From Isoetes taiwanensis (lineage: Eukaryota > Streptophyta > Lycopodiopsida > Isoetales > Isoetaceae): a stretch of 64,000 nt of DNA. Positions 25,310-37,850 of this stretch are shown in pieces. The stretch is from positions 21,067,252 to 21,131,251 of the forward strand of contig JAJEKV010000018.1 of assembly GCA_021234155.1 (NCBI GenBank), in the 5' to 3' direction. Positions within the stretch are counted from its first letter, which is position 1. Every line of letters begins with the position of its first letter. Position numbers and translations under genes: made by a program. The notes under the pieces were generated by a model. The model did not search any database, was not told where the DNA came from, and worked only from the letters and a program-made list of their open reading frames with translations.

Positions 25310-25368
25310 GGGCCCCAGACCATTGTACTATATATATCAGGGCCCCAGGCCATTGTATTATATATATA
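25310..25368. repeat. Two tandem copies of a 29-bp unit with GGGCCCC and TATATATA
   Basis: GGGCCCCAG-ACCATTGTA-CTATATATAT and GGGCCCCAG-GCCATTGTA-TTATATATAT follow each other with two differences. The second copy ends exactly at the Helitron 3' terminus, so its TA run is the insertion target. Confidence 0.85.
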
Positions 25369-28035
25369 CTAGTAACGGTGCCCAGCGTTGCTGGGCATAA
25401 GTTGGAAGCCTGTAGATATTTTGGCTGCAATGAGAAAAGTATGCAGTAATAACGATGCTCAACGTTGAGACACACGCATGAATTGTTGGGTTTTACTTAG
25501 AAACATGTAGATAATACACACACATGCATCTACTGTCTACATCGCACACACTTAAAACTGCAACAAATCTAAACCTTAAGCCTAGCGTGGAATCTTGAGC
25601 ATTTTGCAACATCAAGTTTTGACCATTGGATCACTTTCATTGAAGACACGCACAATCAAACATTTCTTGAAAAAAAATATGAGAAATAGGGAATTTCTTT
25701 TAAATTTGGTCATTCTGAGAAAATCCGATATGGAATATGCGGCATGATCGTGTAGGGGATAGCGGTTTTGCGTTAAAAGATACATAGATTGTGTGTCAAT
25801 ATTGATTTTTGATTTATGTAGGGGCATGTTTCAACGCCTTTGCCCTAATATAGGGCATAGGCAATTGTCTATATTCAAGACAGAGGGAATAATTATATAT
25901 ATCAGCCCTATGGATATCTATGTTATGTAACAGATCCATGGGGCTTTCAAGAGAATAATACGTGTTAGACACCTAATAGTTGTTTGTGTGTTAATTGGGT
26001 TCCAAAAAAACAGAGTGGAACCAGTTATATCACAGCCTTGAATTATGAGTGAGGAAATTGTAAGAGAAATGTCTCACTTTACTTACTTGGTATTTACTTA
26101 GTTGCTAGTTTCTTATAAATCTAGCTTGGTTGCTAAGCATCACTAAGAACTTCGGCTCAGACGCATCTGGCATTTGAAGCCTCATTTCCAAGAATCAATC
26201 CAGCCTTAGCCTTATAATGCCTTGCAAACTTATTACCTTACTGCCTTGCAAACTTATTACCATGCCAAAAGGTGCTTGCCAAAAGGTGCAGTAGAATAAT
26301 GAAGGTGCAGTAAGTTGTTATTATATAATACAACCTTTTTTCCTTAGAATAAGTAATGGACATGTCCCATTTAACTTCAACTGCCAGCTGTACTTGTGTT
26401 TTTTAATAACAAATATCAGTTGACACACATCAGAGATATATTGCCAAACAGAAATTGTTTTCTGTTATTGCACCATATATGATATTGCCCAAAAGAGTAC
26501 ATGTTTTAAACTCCTTCATATGCAAAGTACATTTAGGAATACATCACAGTAGATCTTATTAAAATCATTGTCTTTAAAAATCCATTGAACGTGCGAATCT
26601 CAACCATTTACAGAGAAAGATTATGTGCCTTATCAGTTCCATATTTGCAGAGAGAGTTTATCATGACGACGTCATATTTTGCAGAGAGAGTTTATCAAGA
26701 TGTCAGAATAGAGTCCAACTGCATTGAGAGGTTTAAATGCTTCAAAATCTAACCCTCTTTCTCCTGCTCTACAAAACTCAGCTGGAGAATCAATAACATC
26801 AATTAACATCTTGTTTTGAACATCATCTCTTGGTCTTGCAACAGTAGTAACATCCATATTTCTTTGGTGGACGATCACTCTGGGCACAAAGCAAAAAGCT
26901 CCCTAGCAGCCGCATGTACATCCTGACTGCCACATAACATGGTCGCTTCACATCTAGATGCAACAATGTCACCATATCTGCTATATAAGCTCATTTAAAC
27001 TCAGGAAATATATTCTGCTATGAACATGAGATAAAAAGGCTGTCACATATGTCAAAATCCCATCACATAGCATCTTCTATACCATTATATGATTTCTTCT
27101 ATTCTACCATGTGATTTTTGAAGGCCACTGTGCATAAGATCCACTAAATAAGAATGTAAGACAAAAGGATGCGGGGAGCCCCATACTTGACTAGCCGCTT
27201 GCCGTGATAGATCACGAAGGCAGTACATTGTTGAAATTTGTTGAAGGTCAATCTGGAGTGTGCACCTCGTACTACTGGGAGGAATGTTGAAGCATGGAAA
27301 GTTTTAGGTCGGCCCTGTGCATCGAACCCAACTGGCATGGAACATGGGCCAGATAAAGTTGGATTGAAGACAACATATAAGAGGTTAAGAATATTTGAGG
27401 CCTTGAACAAAAGCCAACATAAGAACATAAGACTTACTTGCCCATTCAGATCTGTCGGAAGGAGGTAGTTGTTTTGTGATAGACTTTCCAGCCACCGTCA
27501 GAACTGAGATTTGCTAGGGTTCTTGAGAAAGTAGGCTTTCTGTGAGACTGGCAATCAAGGACCTGCATTTCCTTCATGCCGTAGCACGTTTAATCCTAAC
27601 TGTGTGCAAGAAATCTTGCCTGGATATACTTGCTGTTGAGTAAGTACTACTGAAGGATAGAGCATGCCTTAAACTCCTGGGAAAAGAGCCGCACCTAAAA
27701 AGAAAAACTTGGTTTTGTCTCGCGTTTCCCAGTTGACCTCTGCAGGAGGCAACCTAATTTCTGCTGCATGCTGTCTTGATGCCCTTAATCCTACTCGCAC
27801 TATATTGGCCTTCATAGCTGGGAGACTAAGGGCAGAGCAGAGACCTTCGCTACCGTCGGCGCTTGAAAAAATCAGTAGCATGGAGGCCAAAGGCAGAGCA
27901 GAGACCTTCGATCGTCGAACCCTAATCGAGATAGGCAGTGAACCACATCAAATCTCAACCATTAAAATGATCAAATCTTAGCCGTTGGATCTAGGGCTGG
28001 GTCCAACACTTACTGAATAACATTATAATATAAGA
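25369..28035 (-). mobile_element. Helitron, 2667 bp, minus orientation, probably non-autonomous
   Basis: Read on the minus strand, the element starts TCTTATATTATAATG at 28035 and ends GTTACTAG at 25369. Immediately before the terminal CTAG (six bases away) is a perfect 8-bp hairpin TGCCCAGC-AAC-GCTGGGCA (25379-25397). These are the three hallmarks of plant Helitrons: 5' TC, 3' CTRR, and a short GC-rich hairpin near the 3' end. The flanking bases are A on the 5' side and T on the 3' side, the standard AT insertion site, here inside a TATATA run. No Rep/helicase coding was recognised. Open frames on the minus strand (26887-26672, 27428-27144) could be captured gene pieces but match nothing I can name. 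Tandem 19-20-bp repeats occur at 26215-26290 and near 27831/27891. Confidence 0.85.
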
Positions 28036-30446
28036 TATATATATATATATCAGAAGATTAGACTTAGATGTTAAGATAAGTTCAGGCATTTTGTTGTCTC
28101 ACCTTCTTTTGGAGACTTCATATATTCTCAATGATCATTCAAGATTTTCACTCTCTTATCTGTGTCTCATTTCGTTCTTTTGTTTCTTAGTTTTCTATTT
28201 CTCTTATATTGCAAAAGCCCGGGTGACATTTTTTCTGTTGAGGAGTTGTTTGTTGGACGCAAACGTTCTCACAGAGGATCATCCCTTAAGCTCTCCCAAA
28301 TCCAAACCCTAAATATGTATCTTCTAGAAATGATAACACACAGTTTTTAAACTGAATGGCCTGCCAATGTGTTGTGTAATTGTGTGGTAAAAAATCTGAT
28401 ATTGCCTTCTTCACCTCTACTTGAAACTCTTTGAAACTACTCTCCTTTTATACTAATCTTAATACAGGTTTGTATCTCAAAGCCTTTCTTGGATCCTTGA
28501 ATTCTCTGTCTTGGTCCACAGGTGTCTTTTCAAATGACTTCCAAGTAACTAGTATTGAACCTTTGCCATCCTCTTGCCATGGACATTTTTTTTTAAATTC
28601 TATCCAATCCACAATTTTTACACGCCAACATCAAATCGTTATTATTAAAACACTCCTCATCCTCACCTTTGTTGCACATCACTTGTCCCTATAAAACACT
28701 GGCGCACTTGATTTTTTTTTCCTTAGATGTACATTCTGGGATAGGGTCAGAGATATCACAAATGGCAGCTGCAATTGTCATGAACTCCACCTAATTTCTA
28801 CATGATATTCAACCCTTGCATGATGTATTTAAACTTCAAGTAGTAGATGCAACAACATTTTTGCCTTTCACGTATCCTCCACAAAACTGGGTTTCTGCAA
28901 TACAATTTTGATACCAGGATTCTCCTCTCTGAACTTGTGGTAGAATCGTAATTGCAGGGAATTTGTGTGAATGCCAAATAGTTCAAATGCTACATGTAAT
29001 GAACCTAGAGTAGGGGACAAATACTTACTTGACTGACTTCAAGCAGGTGAATTGGGTGCTCCATCTTTATTCCTGTCTCTAATAGATACATCCCACGCTT
29101 TTCTTGTATGGATATGCTCTTGTACTTTCTATCCGGAGCTTGATAACAGCTTCTCTATTGTGATCTAACATGTCCATCTGTTTCCTCCTCCCAAACATTG
29201 ACCAAGTTCCTTTCCCTTTGTTAGCTTGCACTTTTTTTTGAAAAGCATTCGAAATGTATTTTTGGGGATGCTGAGCAATACAATTACTTATGTTCGGTAC
29301 AATTACTTATGTTCGATTCATAGGCTTGTTACCATTTGTACCTACTGGCGTCATTACCAGAGTGGACTTCTTGCATAAATCATGTCATAATCATGCTCTT
29401 GTATTATTTCCTTCAAATTCTTCACCATTTGCTCGACCATAGTAACCTGCTTAGATTTCTTCACAAAGGCAGTTGGTAAGTCACTTGCCCACCAAAGAAG
29501 ACTGTCAAGGATACGACCTTTGTCAGTGTCATAAACATTTGTACTAAGTTGGTTGACATACCCCAAAGATTTCTCCTGAAATTTCTCTTATTCTGCGGTC
29601 ACTCGGTCGCAATTTCTTATTCTTCTTTAAGGGTGAAATGTTAGAAGGAAATTCTTCTTTTTCTTCTTTGCAAAAAATCTCTGCCTGTATTCTCTCCTCC
29701 ATGCTGCATCAATGGCTCTCTCTTCATTTCTCAGATTTCTATTTAGGCAAGATCTTTGAAAATTGGTGCGGGCAAATTATTGAATTTCAGTTTTGGCATT
29801 TTTTGCCTTATTTAATCCCTCCATTTTACTTGAATGCAAGATGGGCAAGCTTGCCATTCACAAGTATGGCGGGCTATAAGCGTTCGTATTTCCGACACCA
29901 TTCAAGCTAATGATTCTCTTAGCCTGTCATTTGACAGGCATGTACCCTACATGTCAGCACGTCAACCATGCACATTGTGTTTAAGACACGCCAATTTTAA
30001 GCATATATAAGCGACCTTCAGATGGTGATTTATGCTATCCAATACCAATCTTTCACCCACCTCCGTCTATGATGCATTATTCACAGTCTTTGGTGGTATC
30101 GATGGTGATGGATGGGCCACCTTTGAGGTGATATATTATGCTATATATATTGTTTCTGCGTGCTAACTTGTAGATGCGCTTTCCACAAGGAGGAATGTGC
30201 AAGTAGCACCATAGTTGTCCATCGCAAGTTGTTTGAGTTAGACGGAGGGCCTTAATCGGCAATAGCATATAGTCAGAAAGGTGAATTTTAACTATCTATA
30301 CAATTGGAGCGTCATATAGGTTGGGCAAGCATCACAATTCTTGCTTATATAGCAGGTGGAAAGTGCAACTTTTAGAAAATAGTTTAGTACTTGCGCAATG
30401 TATGTTCCGGCTAACACTATTATGTTACCAAGATTTTTATATTCTT

Positions 30447-30450
<4 letters not shown>
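28036..30450. other. Intergenic, no gene recognised
   Basis: AT-rich sequence with scattered short open frames. A minus-strand 70-codon segment (29566-29354; GRILDSLLWWASDLPTAFVK) looks protein-like and ends at a stop, but I do not recognise it; a retroelement relic is possible. Confidence 0.3.

Positions 30451-30481
<31 letters not shown>
30450..30481. repeat. Poly-T tract of about 32 bases
   Basis: A pure T run. It could be the poly-A tail of a minus-strand retroposon, but no coding or target-site duplication was identified beside it. Confidence 0.9.
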
Positions 30482-30483
<2 letters not shown>

Positions 30484-30783
30484 GCCTTAGATGCGCCATG
30501 AATTCATGAAGACTTTCTCATCTGAGCTTTGTTTCATCCAGTCTCTTATGTTCATGGATGTTCAATATTATTCATGTATGTTCTTCACTGTTTTGTATGA
30601 TTTGCCAACTTAGATGGTGCCTCTAGCAGCATGTATATGTTTACTTATCAAGGCAGGGCCCTTTTTCGAGCCTTCTCCCACCCTACAAGAAACTCTTAAC
30701 TGCCACCAATATCGAATTTCATGAAACTTGATCTTGAATCTATTGATGCTTCGAATTCTTGGAAAAAAAATGACTACGGGTTC

Positions 30784-30806
30784 GTATCAAATTGGTATCT
30801 GAGCAC
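30784..30806 (+). other. Primer-binding-site-like sequence of an LTR retrotransposon relic
   Basis: TGGTATCTGAGC (30793-30804) differs by one base from the initiator-Met-tRNA primer site TGGTATCAGAGC of many plant LTR elements. It is preceded by GTATCA, a typical LTR end in CA. The following 31-32 kb could hold degenerate gag (FRNMQMEFESLI near 31010). A purine-rich tract at 32116-32130 followed by TG could be the 3' polypurine tract. The two LTRs could not be matched, so no element is called. Confidence 0.4.
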
Positions 30807-30939
30807 AGTACCAATTTTTATAAGATCCGTGGAATCTAAATTTACAGTTTTGAAAACTAGAACTAGTTTTGAAATTCTAGAATATGGATGGATTTATTTA
30901 GCAGTTTTCTTTGAAGCATTGATGCGTGCAGTCGGTTAG

Positions 30940-32640
30940 TATGGAAGTATTTTCTTGGACTAATTTTTGGTTTGAGATGAAGAGATTGGCAATCTCTGAG
31001 CTTTTTAGGAACATGCAAATGGAGTTTGAATCCCTGATATAATCTTTACTTAATTTGAGTCGGAAAGGATGAACTGAATCTTCAGAGTTTAAGAGACGGT
31101 TTGAGCAGCTAGAATAGTAGTTTTAAGTTTTGTTAGAAACATGCAGTAATCTGATGCACTCAATTAAGATCCAAGAATATGTGCTAGCTTGCAGTCTACT
31201 GCAAGAGAGAATTTAATTAGGAAAGATATTAGCGTTAAGTGGGATGAGAATGATTTATTGGCAAATTGGCAGAATTGTATACTGAGAATTTGCAGATAGA
31301 GTTTTTTTTAATTAAGAAGATGCAACAGGCTTATGGTAAAGGAAGCTTCCATGGAAAATTAAAAACTGAGTCAGGGCTGAAAGACTGATTTGTCATGTGC
31401 ACAGTTCAACTCAAGTTCAGAAGAACCTCTGCTTCAAGATATCTTCAACCTCGCTTCCTACCTCACGAATACAAGATCTGCCAGGTTGCTTCGATAATTA
31501 ATGGATATTAATTATATTATGAGCCATAAGCCTTGTTTGCAGGTACCCAAAATTCTGATCTTTCCGTAAGCCAATTCCCGAAGCCTCAACTTTAAATTTT
31601 GGATGGTTGCTAGAGTGTGATCTCTAGTGGTTTTTTATTGAATTACACTTTTCCTAAATTTTTCCAGATTTGGATGGTTGCTGGAGAGTGTTTTTCAGTA
31701 GTTACAGTTGCATTGGGTTACCTTTTAGCCGATAATTTTTTACTTTACCCAATTTTATTCTTCTAAATCAATAAGCCATAGCCAAACCTAAAACTTTGCA
31801 GTCATCTGATGTTTTGAGAAATCGTTGCTTGAGGATAAATCGTCGCTTGATCCAGTTTATCCTCTATTTAATATGTAGTATAACATCTTATAGTTGCATC
31901 AATTTAGTAATTGATGATCTTGACCTTCTATATCCTTAAAGCCTGTTAATAATTAATCTTGTGAATTTTTAGCCTTTAAGGACTGGACTTGGAAATTTTT
32001 AGCCTAAAGGACTGGACTTGGTTATTTCTGATTGTGGACTCAATCAAGGTTGCAACCATGGACTTGGTTCTGCTAAATTTGCCATATAATTACTTGATCA
32101 AGGACGATCAATCCCGGGAAGGGGAGGAATTGATATGGTGGTGCTCGGGGTAGTGAGCAAGAGAAAGAGAAAAAAAGACCAAATATCATGTCAAGACTTG
32201 AAACCAATAAATAAAGCCTATGGTTATTGTTAGAAAGGGGGTTCTTATATTACCCATGCTCATATGTCAAAGAGAAAAGGCCAAAACTTAAATAAGGTTC
32301 AAAAGCCTTTATGAAAAGGCAAGGCTTTTCTATTCTTATCAAAGGATATTTTAAAAGTCCACTACCTTTTCTTTTAACTATTATAAAGAGGCGGCAGTAG
32401 ATCGTGAAGGGAGGGGATAGCAACGCCAAGCCTTTAGTAACGATTGGACGACATCAGTATTTGCTACAGTGACTTGTGGACCTTCTGCTATCAAACCCGC
32501 TTTTGCAATTCCGGCATCAGCTACACCGATCCAGCATCGTCCGGCATCCCGAAGCCAAGTCCATGAATTTCGTTTACTCCCATTCGAAGCCTGTGATTAA
32601 TTTCTGAGATAATTCTTGTTGTTGAATTCTTTGGGAAGAG
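30940..32640. other. Unassigned, probably LTR-element debris
   Basis: No open frame of note. A 15-bp phrase (TTTTTAGCCT..AGGACTGGACTTGG) is repeated near 31970-32020. A purine tract occurs at 32116-32130. Nothing further can be supported. Confidence 0.3.
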
Positions 32641-32811
32641 TAGGATGGAAGATTATATCTGCTCAATTTATGTGAAGAACCCATTCCAGCCTTTCTTTCA
32701 AACTATTCCTTCCTTTAAATTCGAGAGTTTGCTAGACGGAGTTCTAGTGTTTAAATTGATTCACCCTAAGCCATTCCTTTTCCAAAAATTTAGTCTTTCT
32801 CTGGTAATCTC

Positions 32812-33664
32812 TTGCTCAGGAACAATCCGATTGGGAAATATACGTAACTATCGCAAAATCGCAAAATTAAAAAGTGGTTTACTAGAAACTAAATTAAGTG
32901 ATTGGGCTGAGTCTATGAAGAAACGTGCAATAGGCCAGACTGGCTTTATAAAGCAACATAGCATACTAGATCACATTCTTACATTGGAAACTTTGGTAGA
33001 AAAAGCGAAAGTGCCAGGGAAGAAGCTGTTCTTAGCATTCTTGAGAAGTAATTTGGGAGAGCGGCTTGAGCGATTGAGAGTCTTAGTTTATTTAAGAGGA
33101 GTGCCAGTTTCACGCCTCTATGAGAAATTTATTGCAAAATTGGCAGTTAGCATCTCTGACAAAATTATCAGCACTATAGGAGTGAAACAGGGTTGTCCGT
33201 TGTCCTCGACTCTATTTGGATTGTTCATAGATGAGTTAAAGCAATGGTTAAGAGATTGAGGTTATGCAGGGACACGTTTGGGCACTTTTGTAGTACATCT
33301 TCTTTTATATGCAGATGACATTGTTATGATTTCAGAGGATGCAGATGATCACCATTTGGATAGTTTAGCTACCTTTCGCGATGAGAAAGATATGACAGTG
33401 AATTTATCAAAAATTAAAATCATGGTTTATGGAACAATACAGTGGTCATGTTTCCATTACAAAGGAGACCAAGTTGAGGTGGTGGTCAAAATGTACAAGT
33501 ATTTGAGGCTGGAATTTTCGAATTATTCTTGAAAAAATGTATTAAGAAAAGAATCATTGGTGGTAAACATGCAATGTTTAGGATGTATATAAATTATAAC
33601 ACGATTGATCTTCTTGGGGTATAAGATGCATGTTATTCAAAACTCTGATGCAGACAATTCTTCC
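32812..33664 (+). mobile_element. LINE, left part, split by the 15.9-kb Mutator-like element
   Basis: The reverse transcriptase of a 5'-truncated LINE begins about 32.82 kb (NYRKIAKLKSGLLETKLSDW, then GQTGFIKQHSILDHILTLET). It continues through STIGVKQGCPLSSTLFGLFI at about 33170 and, after a stop, the catalytic LLLYADDIVMIS at 33300 and TVNLSKIKIMVYG. Coding remnants then run to FKTLMQTIL at 33664, where the reading stops at a transposon border. The expected next residues (YGIQVWDPAIS) are found 15.9 kb away at 49595. It belongs to the same family as the LINE at 11.6-12.9 kb, whose equivalent position reads ILLYGHEVWAPAW. Confidence 0.85.
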
Positions 33665-34161
33665 CGGCTCAGGATACTTTTACCCTTGATTCGGTGATCC
33701 CGAGATAATATATGCGCCCCTCCAGGGATCCTGGTCGCCTCGACGGGTCCGTTGGGGAGACCGCTCGGAGGTGCACGCAGACACGCCACGCCGGCCCGGT
33801 CCATCCCCACCGCCCAAACCCGGGTGGCAAATCGCGGGCCGCCCGCGCCGAGATCCCCCGCCCGGATCCTCCATGCGATCCCTCCTCCGATCCCCCCGCC
33901 GGTCATTAACAACGGACGCTATCCACCCGGTGATCCCCTCCTCAGGGATCCCGGCACCGGACCGCGGATCCCCTCCTCAGGGACCACACGCCTTTGGCTA
34001 ATAACGGCGGGCGCTTATCCGCCGAAGCTGATCCCCTCCTCAGGATCCGGCACCCGGACGGATCCCCTCGGGATCACACCGGTGGTGATAACGGCGGACG
34101 ATATCCGGCCGATGTGGTGATCCCTCCTCCGGGGATCCCCGTCGGGTGACGCGGATCCCGT
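33665..34161 (+). repeat. Left terminal inverted repeat of the Mutator-like element
   Basis: About 497 bp, much more GC-rich than its surroundings. It is built from iterated GATCCCCTCCTCAGGGATC-type blocks separated by AACGGCGGACGATATCC-type spacers. It pairs with the right repeat (48904-49586), which is longer because it holds more of these blocks. Matching non-repetitive landmarks include GGTCCGTTGGGGAGACC and CGGCCCGGTCCATCCCC. More GATCCC-containing sequence without a right-hand counterpart continues to about 34420. Confidence 0.85.
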
Positions 34162-34743
34162 GACTTGATCCCGGTGGTTCGAGGGCGTCGCATTTACGGC
34201 GGGCTTATCCGCCATAGATCCCTCAGGGATCACCCTGGGTCTGGTGAGTGGATCCTGGTCCTCCCGGATCATCCGTCAGGTAAATCGTGGAAAGCATTAC
34301 GGAGGTCGCCGGACATGTAGGAGGCGGAGTTATTCTCTGCCGTTAGATGCACTCGGGACTGGTTTCCGGTTAGCCGTTAGATCCGGTGATTTATACCATC
34401 CTCCAGGGATCCCGTGCGGCAGAAGACTTTAATTTTATAATTAAATTCGGACAGCTATTAATGATGCGTCGTGTGTCGCCATCCGCTTAATGGCGCCTGG
34501 GGATACCGGAGGATTCGGCTAGAAGACTTCCCATGTCGAAGAGTCCAAGTCCGGGAACTCGTGGGCTCGGGGATTCCTCTATGCACGATGTTTTTGTCGA
34601 GACGACACCGATTGGCATCGCTGGAACTCGTTTACCTCTCCTCAGATAACGGTTACGGAGGTAAAATCAACCCTTTCACTCTGTTTTATCAAGTTTTTTA
34701 CTATTTCCTACTATTCTTTACTAAATCTTACTGTGGCTTGCAG

Positions 34744-37081
34744 ATGGACGAGTCCATAACCCTGGAAGTCAGCCTCAACACCAGTTTTGGCGAGAATGTT
34801 TGTCTTGACTCAGGCGCTGCTTCATATGCAGTCAAGATTCCGGAGTTCCTGCGCACTGAAGCGGAATCGGATGCCGAGGTGGAGTCCCCGAAGCCGTCAG
34901 GGCAACAAAAATCGGATGTAGGGCAGGAAAAATCGGCGGTGGGGAAGAATCCAGAGGTGGAGGTGAAAGAACGAGTTTCTGTGGACGCTCAACTGCTCGG
35001 TGATTTGAATGAGGAAGGGGCAGCAAAGGGTCAGGTCATAGACAACGAGCCTGATTACAGTTACGAGAACCAAGAGGCCCCTGATTACAGTTACGATCAG
35101 CTGGCAAAGAGATGGAAGTGCTTAATTGATGACTGCACCAAAACTTACTCCAGGAAGGTTGAGCTCGAAAATCACACGATTCGAGTGCATGCCTTGTGCG
35201 CCGAGGTTTCGGGTTCCTGATATGCCGAGGGGGAGGATTCCAAATCGAATTCATTTGCCCAATGCAGAGCCCGCCAAGACGAATGCCAATCAGCAGAAGA
35301 GGAGTTATGCGAAGATTTCTGTGGCCAGAAGCATGGATCCAGACTATAAATATGCCCACAACCTGACCCGAAAATTGCAGAGGGCCAGGAGAAATGCTGG
35401 AGTGGTGGCCGATGAGCAAATTGAAATGGGTCTTCTCGATAAGAGCCAAAGAGAAGCCTTCATTAATTTACAGGTCCAGAGGAAGAAAGCAAGTGAATTG
35501 GAAAGCCAACAATTGCAGATCGAGGAGATAAAGGCACGGATCAGGAACAGCACCAAAAATTTAATCTCTGATGATGAGCTTTGGCCTCCACTAACCAAAG
35601 AGCAGGAGCAAAGCCAATTGGACGCTGATGATGTGAGCGAGGAGGTGGCTGCAGCAGTAGGTAAGTATTCGTCCCCTTTGCCTAAACCTGTGTTGCCAAA
35701 GGCAGGCCCAAAAAATTCTCGGAGGCATCGTGCAGACCCAAAACCCCCAAAACCTCCCCCTAAATCCCATGAATTCATGGCCCCTAACGGATCCCGCTGA
35801 AACCGGTTGAAGAAAATATTCCCAAGCCCAATGAGATTATGTCAGATCATCCGTACTGGCCGATCCACATTTTCTAGATTCTCGCTTTGGACTACCAAAG
35901 AGGTGTTGATGCCGACCGTCGCGTTGCCCTTCACATTAAATTTCCCTGTGGTGGTTGAGAGCCCCTTCATCAAGGTCGGTGAAGAAGTCAGCAAATGTCA
36001 AGTTTTACATCCAAGAAGCCCGTGCCCTTAAATTTATGACAATCCCTTTCGGCCTCGGGGATCCGAGAGTGATGTGGACTCGGATTGCATTGGTTCCTAT
36101 CTCCGTAAGTTTTTAAGTTCTAAAGTTTCTTGAATTTTAGTTTATCATTGCACTCAATTGCTCAATTGGTTGTACAGGGGGTAATCAAGACTCAATTCCT
36201 ATCCGTAAAAGGTGCCATCATGTCTTCCCGCATCTTGCCGCATTCGGCTGTTCTTGAGTGGAAGCAAGGCGGGTTGGCGGGGGGCTTATGAGCAGCGGTT
36301 GCCAAGCTCATTCGACAACCCGCTTGGTAGGGCGCATTTGGAAGATCCGTGATAAAGACAATTCTATTATATTCCTGTCAATCTTTGGGTAAACTCGATC
36401 ACTTGATTGTTTATGTTTTAAATCTATTTTAATTGCCTTTCAATTTGCTATTTCTTAGTGGCCATTGGAGCCTTTTCATCTTAGTGATCGATGGTCCCAT
36501 GCGGTGCTCTTCGGCTTGGAAAGCCCTCGCCTTTGCATTCGTGACCTTGATTCATATGATCCCTTACATGCATCTACCCGGAATTTGTCACAATCGTAAG
36601 TAATCCTCTCTATCTCGAATTATTTAATCTTTTGCATTATGATTTAAGCTAATTTCTTATTGATACTCGCAGATTCCTCACAGACGTGTTTAAGAGGTGG
36701 AGGCATGAGGAGAGTGCATTGCATAATGCACCCTGCATTCCATTAGAAACTCCCCAACAGCACAATAATTCGGACTGTGGTGTGTATGTCATAAATTATG
36801 TGAAGAAATTTGTTAGAGACATCAGTGGCAAGGATTGTTGTTTTTTTTTTTTTTTTTTGTGCAAAATTTCAGTTCATGGCTAAATTCATGTTTTAATGCA
36901 GGTTCTGATTAACCGTGATTGGTTCAAAAAAGAAGACATAGATTGCATGAGGTCAGGCTTCAAGATAATGCTCCAGAAACTGCACGATTGCTTGGCTGCA
37001 GGGAAGTCCACCTTTTACTTACCCCAGGGTGACGCGGGTGATAGTAGACCCCAGACCCGCTTGCTGGTTCATGGTCCTTGA
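34744..37081 (+). pseudogene. C2H2 zinc finger / Ulp1 (C48) cysteine protease gene of the transposon, frameshifted
   Basis: A 5' leader intron (34661-34743, GTAAAA...TTGCAG) ends exactly at the ATG at 34744. The first segment (to 35220) is acidic and ends with one C2H2 finger, CLIDDCTKTYSRKVELENH then TIRVH. A +1 shift near 35190 moves into a second segment (to 35800) with a helical region (ELESQQLQIEEIKARIRNS). Further shifts near 35800-36000 precede VKFYIQEARALKFMTIPFGL and a GTAAGT donor at about 36107. C48 features follow: YIPVNL (about 36373), RDLDSYDPLH (about 36540, catalytic Asp) and TPQQHNNSDCGVYVINYVKK (36745-36810, catalytic Gln and Cys). The last exon is 36901-37080. The His is not certain. 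Ulp1 proteins cleave SUMO/ubiquitin-like modifiers; the role in transposons is unknown. The 3' flank was hit by the L1-like LINE. Confidence 0.75.
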
Positions 37082-37114
37082 CATTCTGGTAAAAATCTAA
37101 AAATTTGTGAATGT

Positions 37115-37130
37115 GATAATCTCAAAACTC
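37115..37130. repeat. Left target-site duplication of the L1-like LINE
   Basis: GATAATCTCAAAACTC here is repeated without mismatch at 43874-43889, directly after the poly-A tail. This fixes the LINE borders at 37131 and 43873. Confidence 0.95.
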
Positions 37131-37850
37131 GAGGGGAGCCGGGGATGAACGTTAGACGCTCGAAGTGCGCCACCGACTGGACCTCGGGAGGATTCTCCAG
37201 ACCCAATGGATGAGGCCTTGCTCGAGGCTGTTCTCCAGGGTCTGGGAATTACTCAGGTCCCTGAAGATTTCCAAGGCTCTATCAATTTAGTGGAAAATTT
37301 GATCAGAATAACCCGAGTTTCTAGATCTAGAATAGGTTTCTGTAGGATAGGATTCAACACTTTCTTTCTTTGCATCCTTTGTTTTGACAGGCCAGGATCC
37401 CTGAGAGTTGTTGCTCACAACTCGCAACCCTTTCTGGGGGGGTAGATTTGAGAGAAATTTGTTCACCATGAGTGTTCCCACGGAATTTGGAGTCGAACCA
37501 GTCTACCACTGGGCTGCCTTCTTTGACCTGCAGCCAGCCCAATTCATTAGTGATATCGAAGTGGTAGTTTGGAGGTTTTTGGCCGCAAATTAGCTTTCTC
37601 CTTCAGCGCTCCTAGGGTACTGTGCCAGCTCTGGGCACCACATTAGACAGGTTTTTTAGAGTTTATAGATTGCTTCTTGGCAGAGTGGTACGGGCTATCT
37701 CCTCTAGATTCCCCTCTGTTCCTCGGGAAGGGTGCTTCAGTTAATTTTCCGGTGCAAAAGGGGGAAGTTCTTGAACTGCCTTCTCTTTGTATTCGCACTT
37801 GTCCTTCCGGTTCCCTTAAGCGCCCCCCTTTGATCGTTGCCTCTCAAACA

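Noticed and set aside
27144-27428. Possible amidase-like fragment (PVGFDAQGRP) inside the Helitron
   Set aside because: The resemblance to amidase C-termini is one short phrase; not enough to call a captured gene.
30789-32131. A complete LTR retrotransposon between a PBS-like and a PPT-like site
   Set aside because: The sequences that should be the two LTRs do not match convincingly and no pol motif lies between them.
33637-34432. Several overlapping Pro/Arg-rich open frames on both strands
   Set aside because: They lie in the GC-rich terminal inverted repeat, where stops are rare by composition; no domain.
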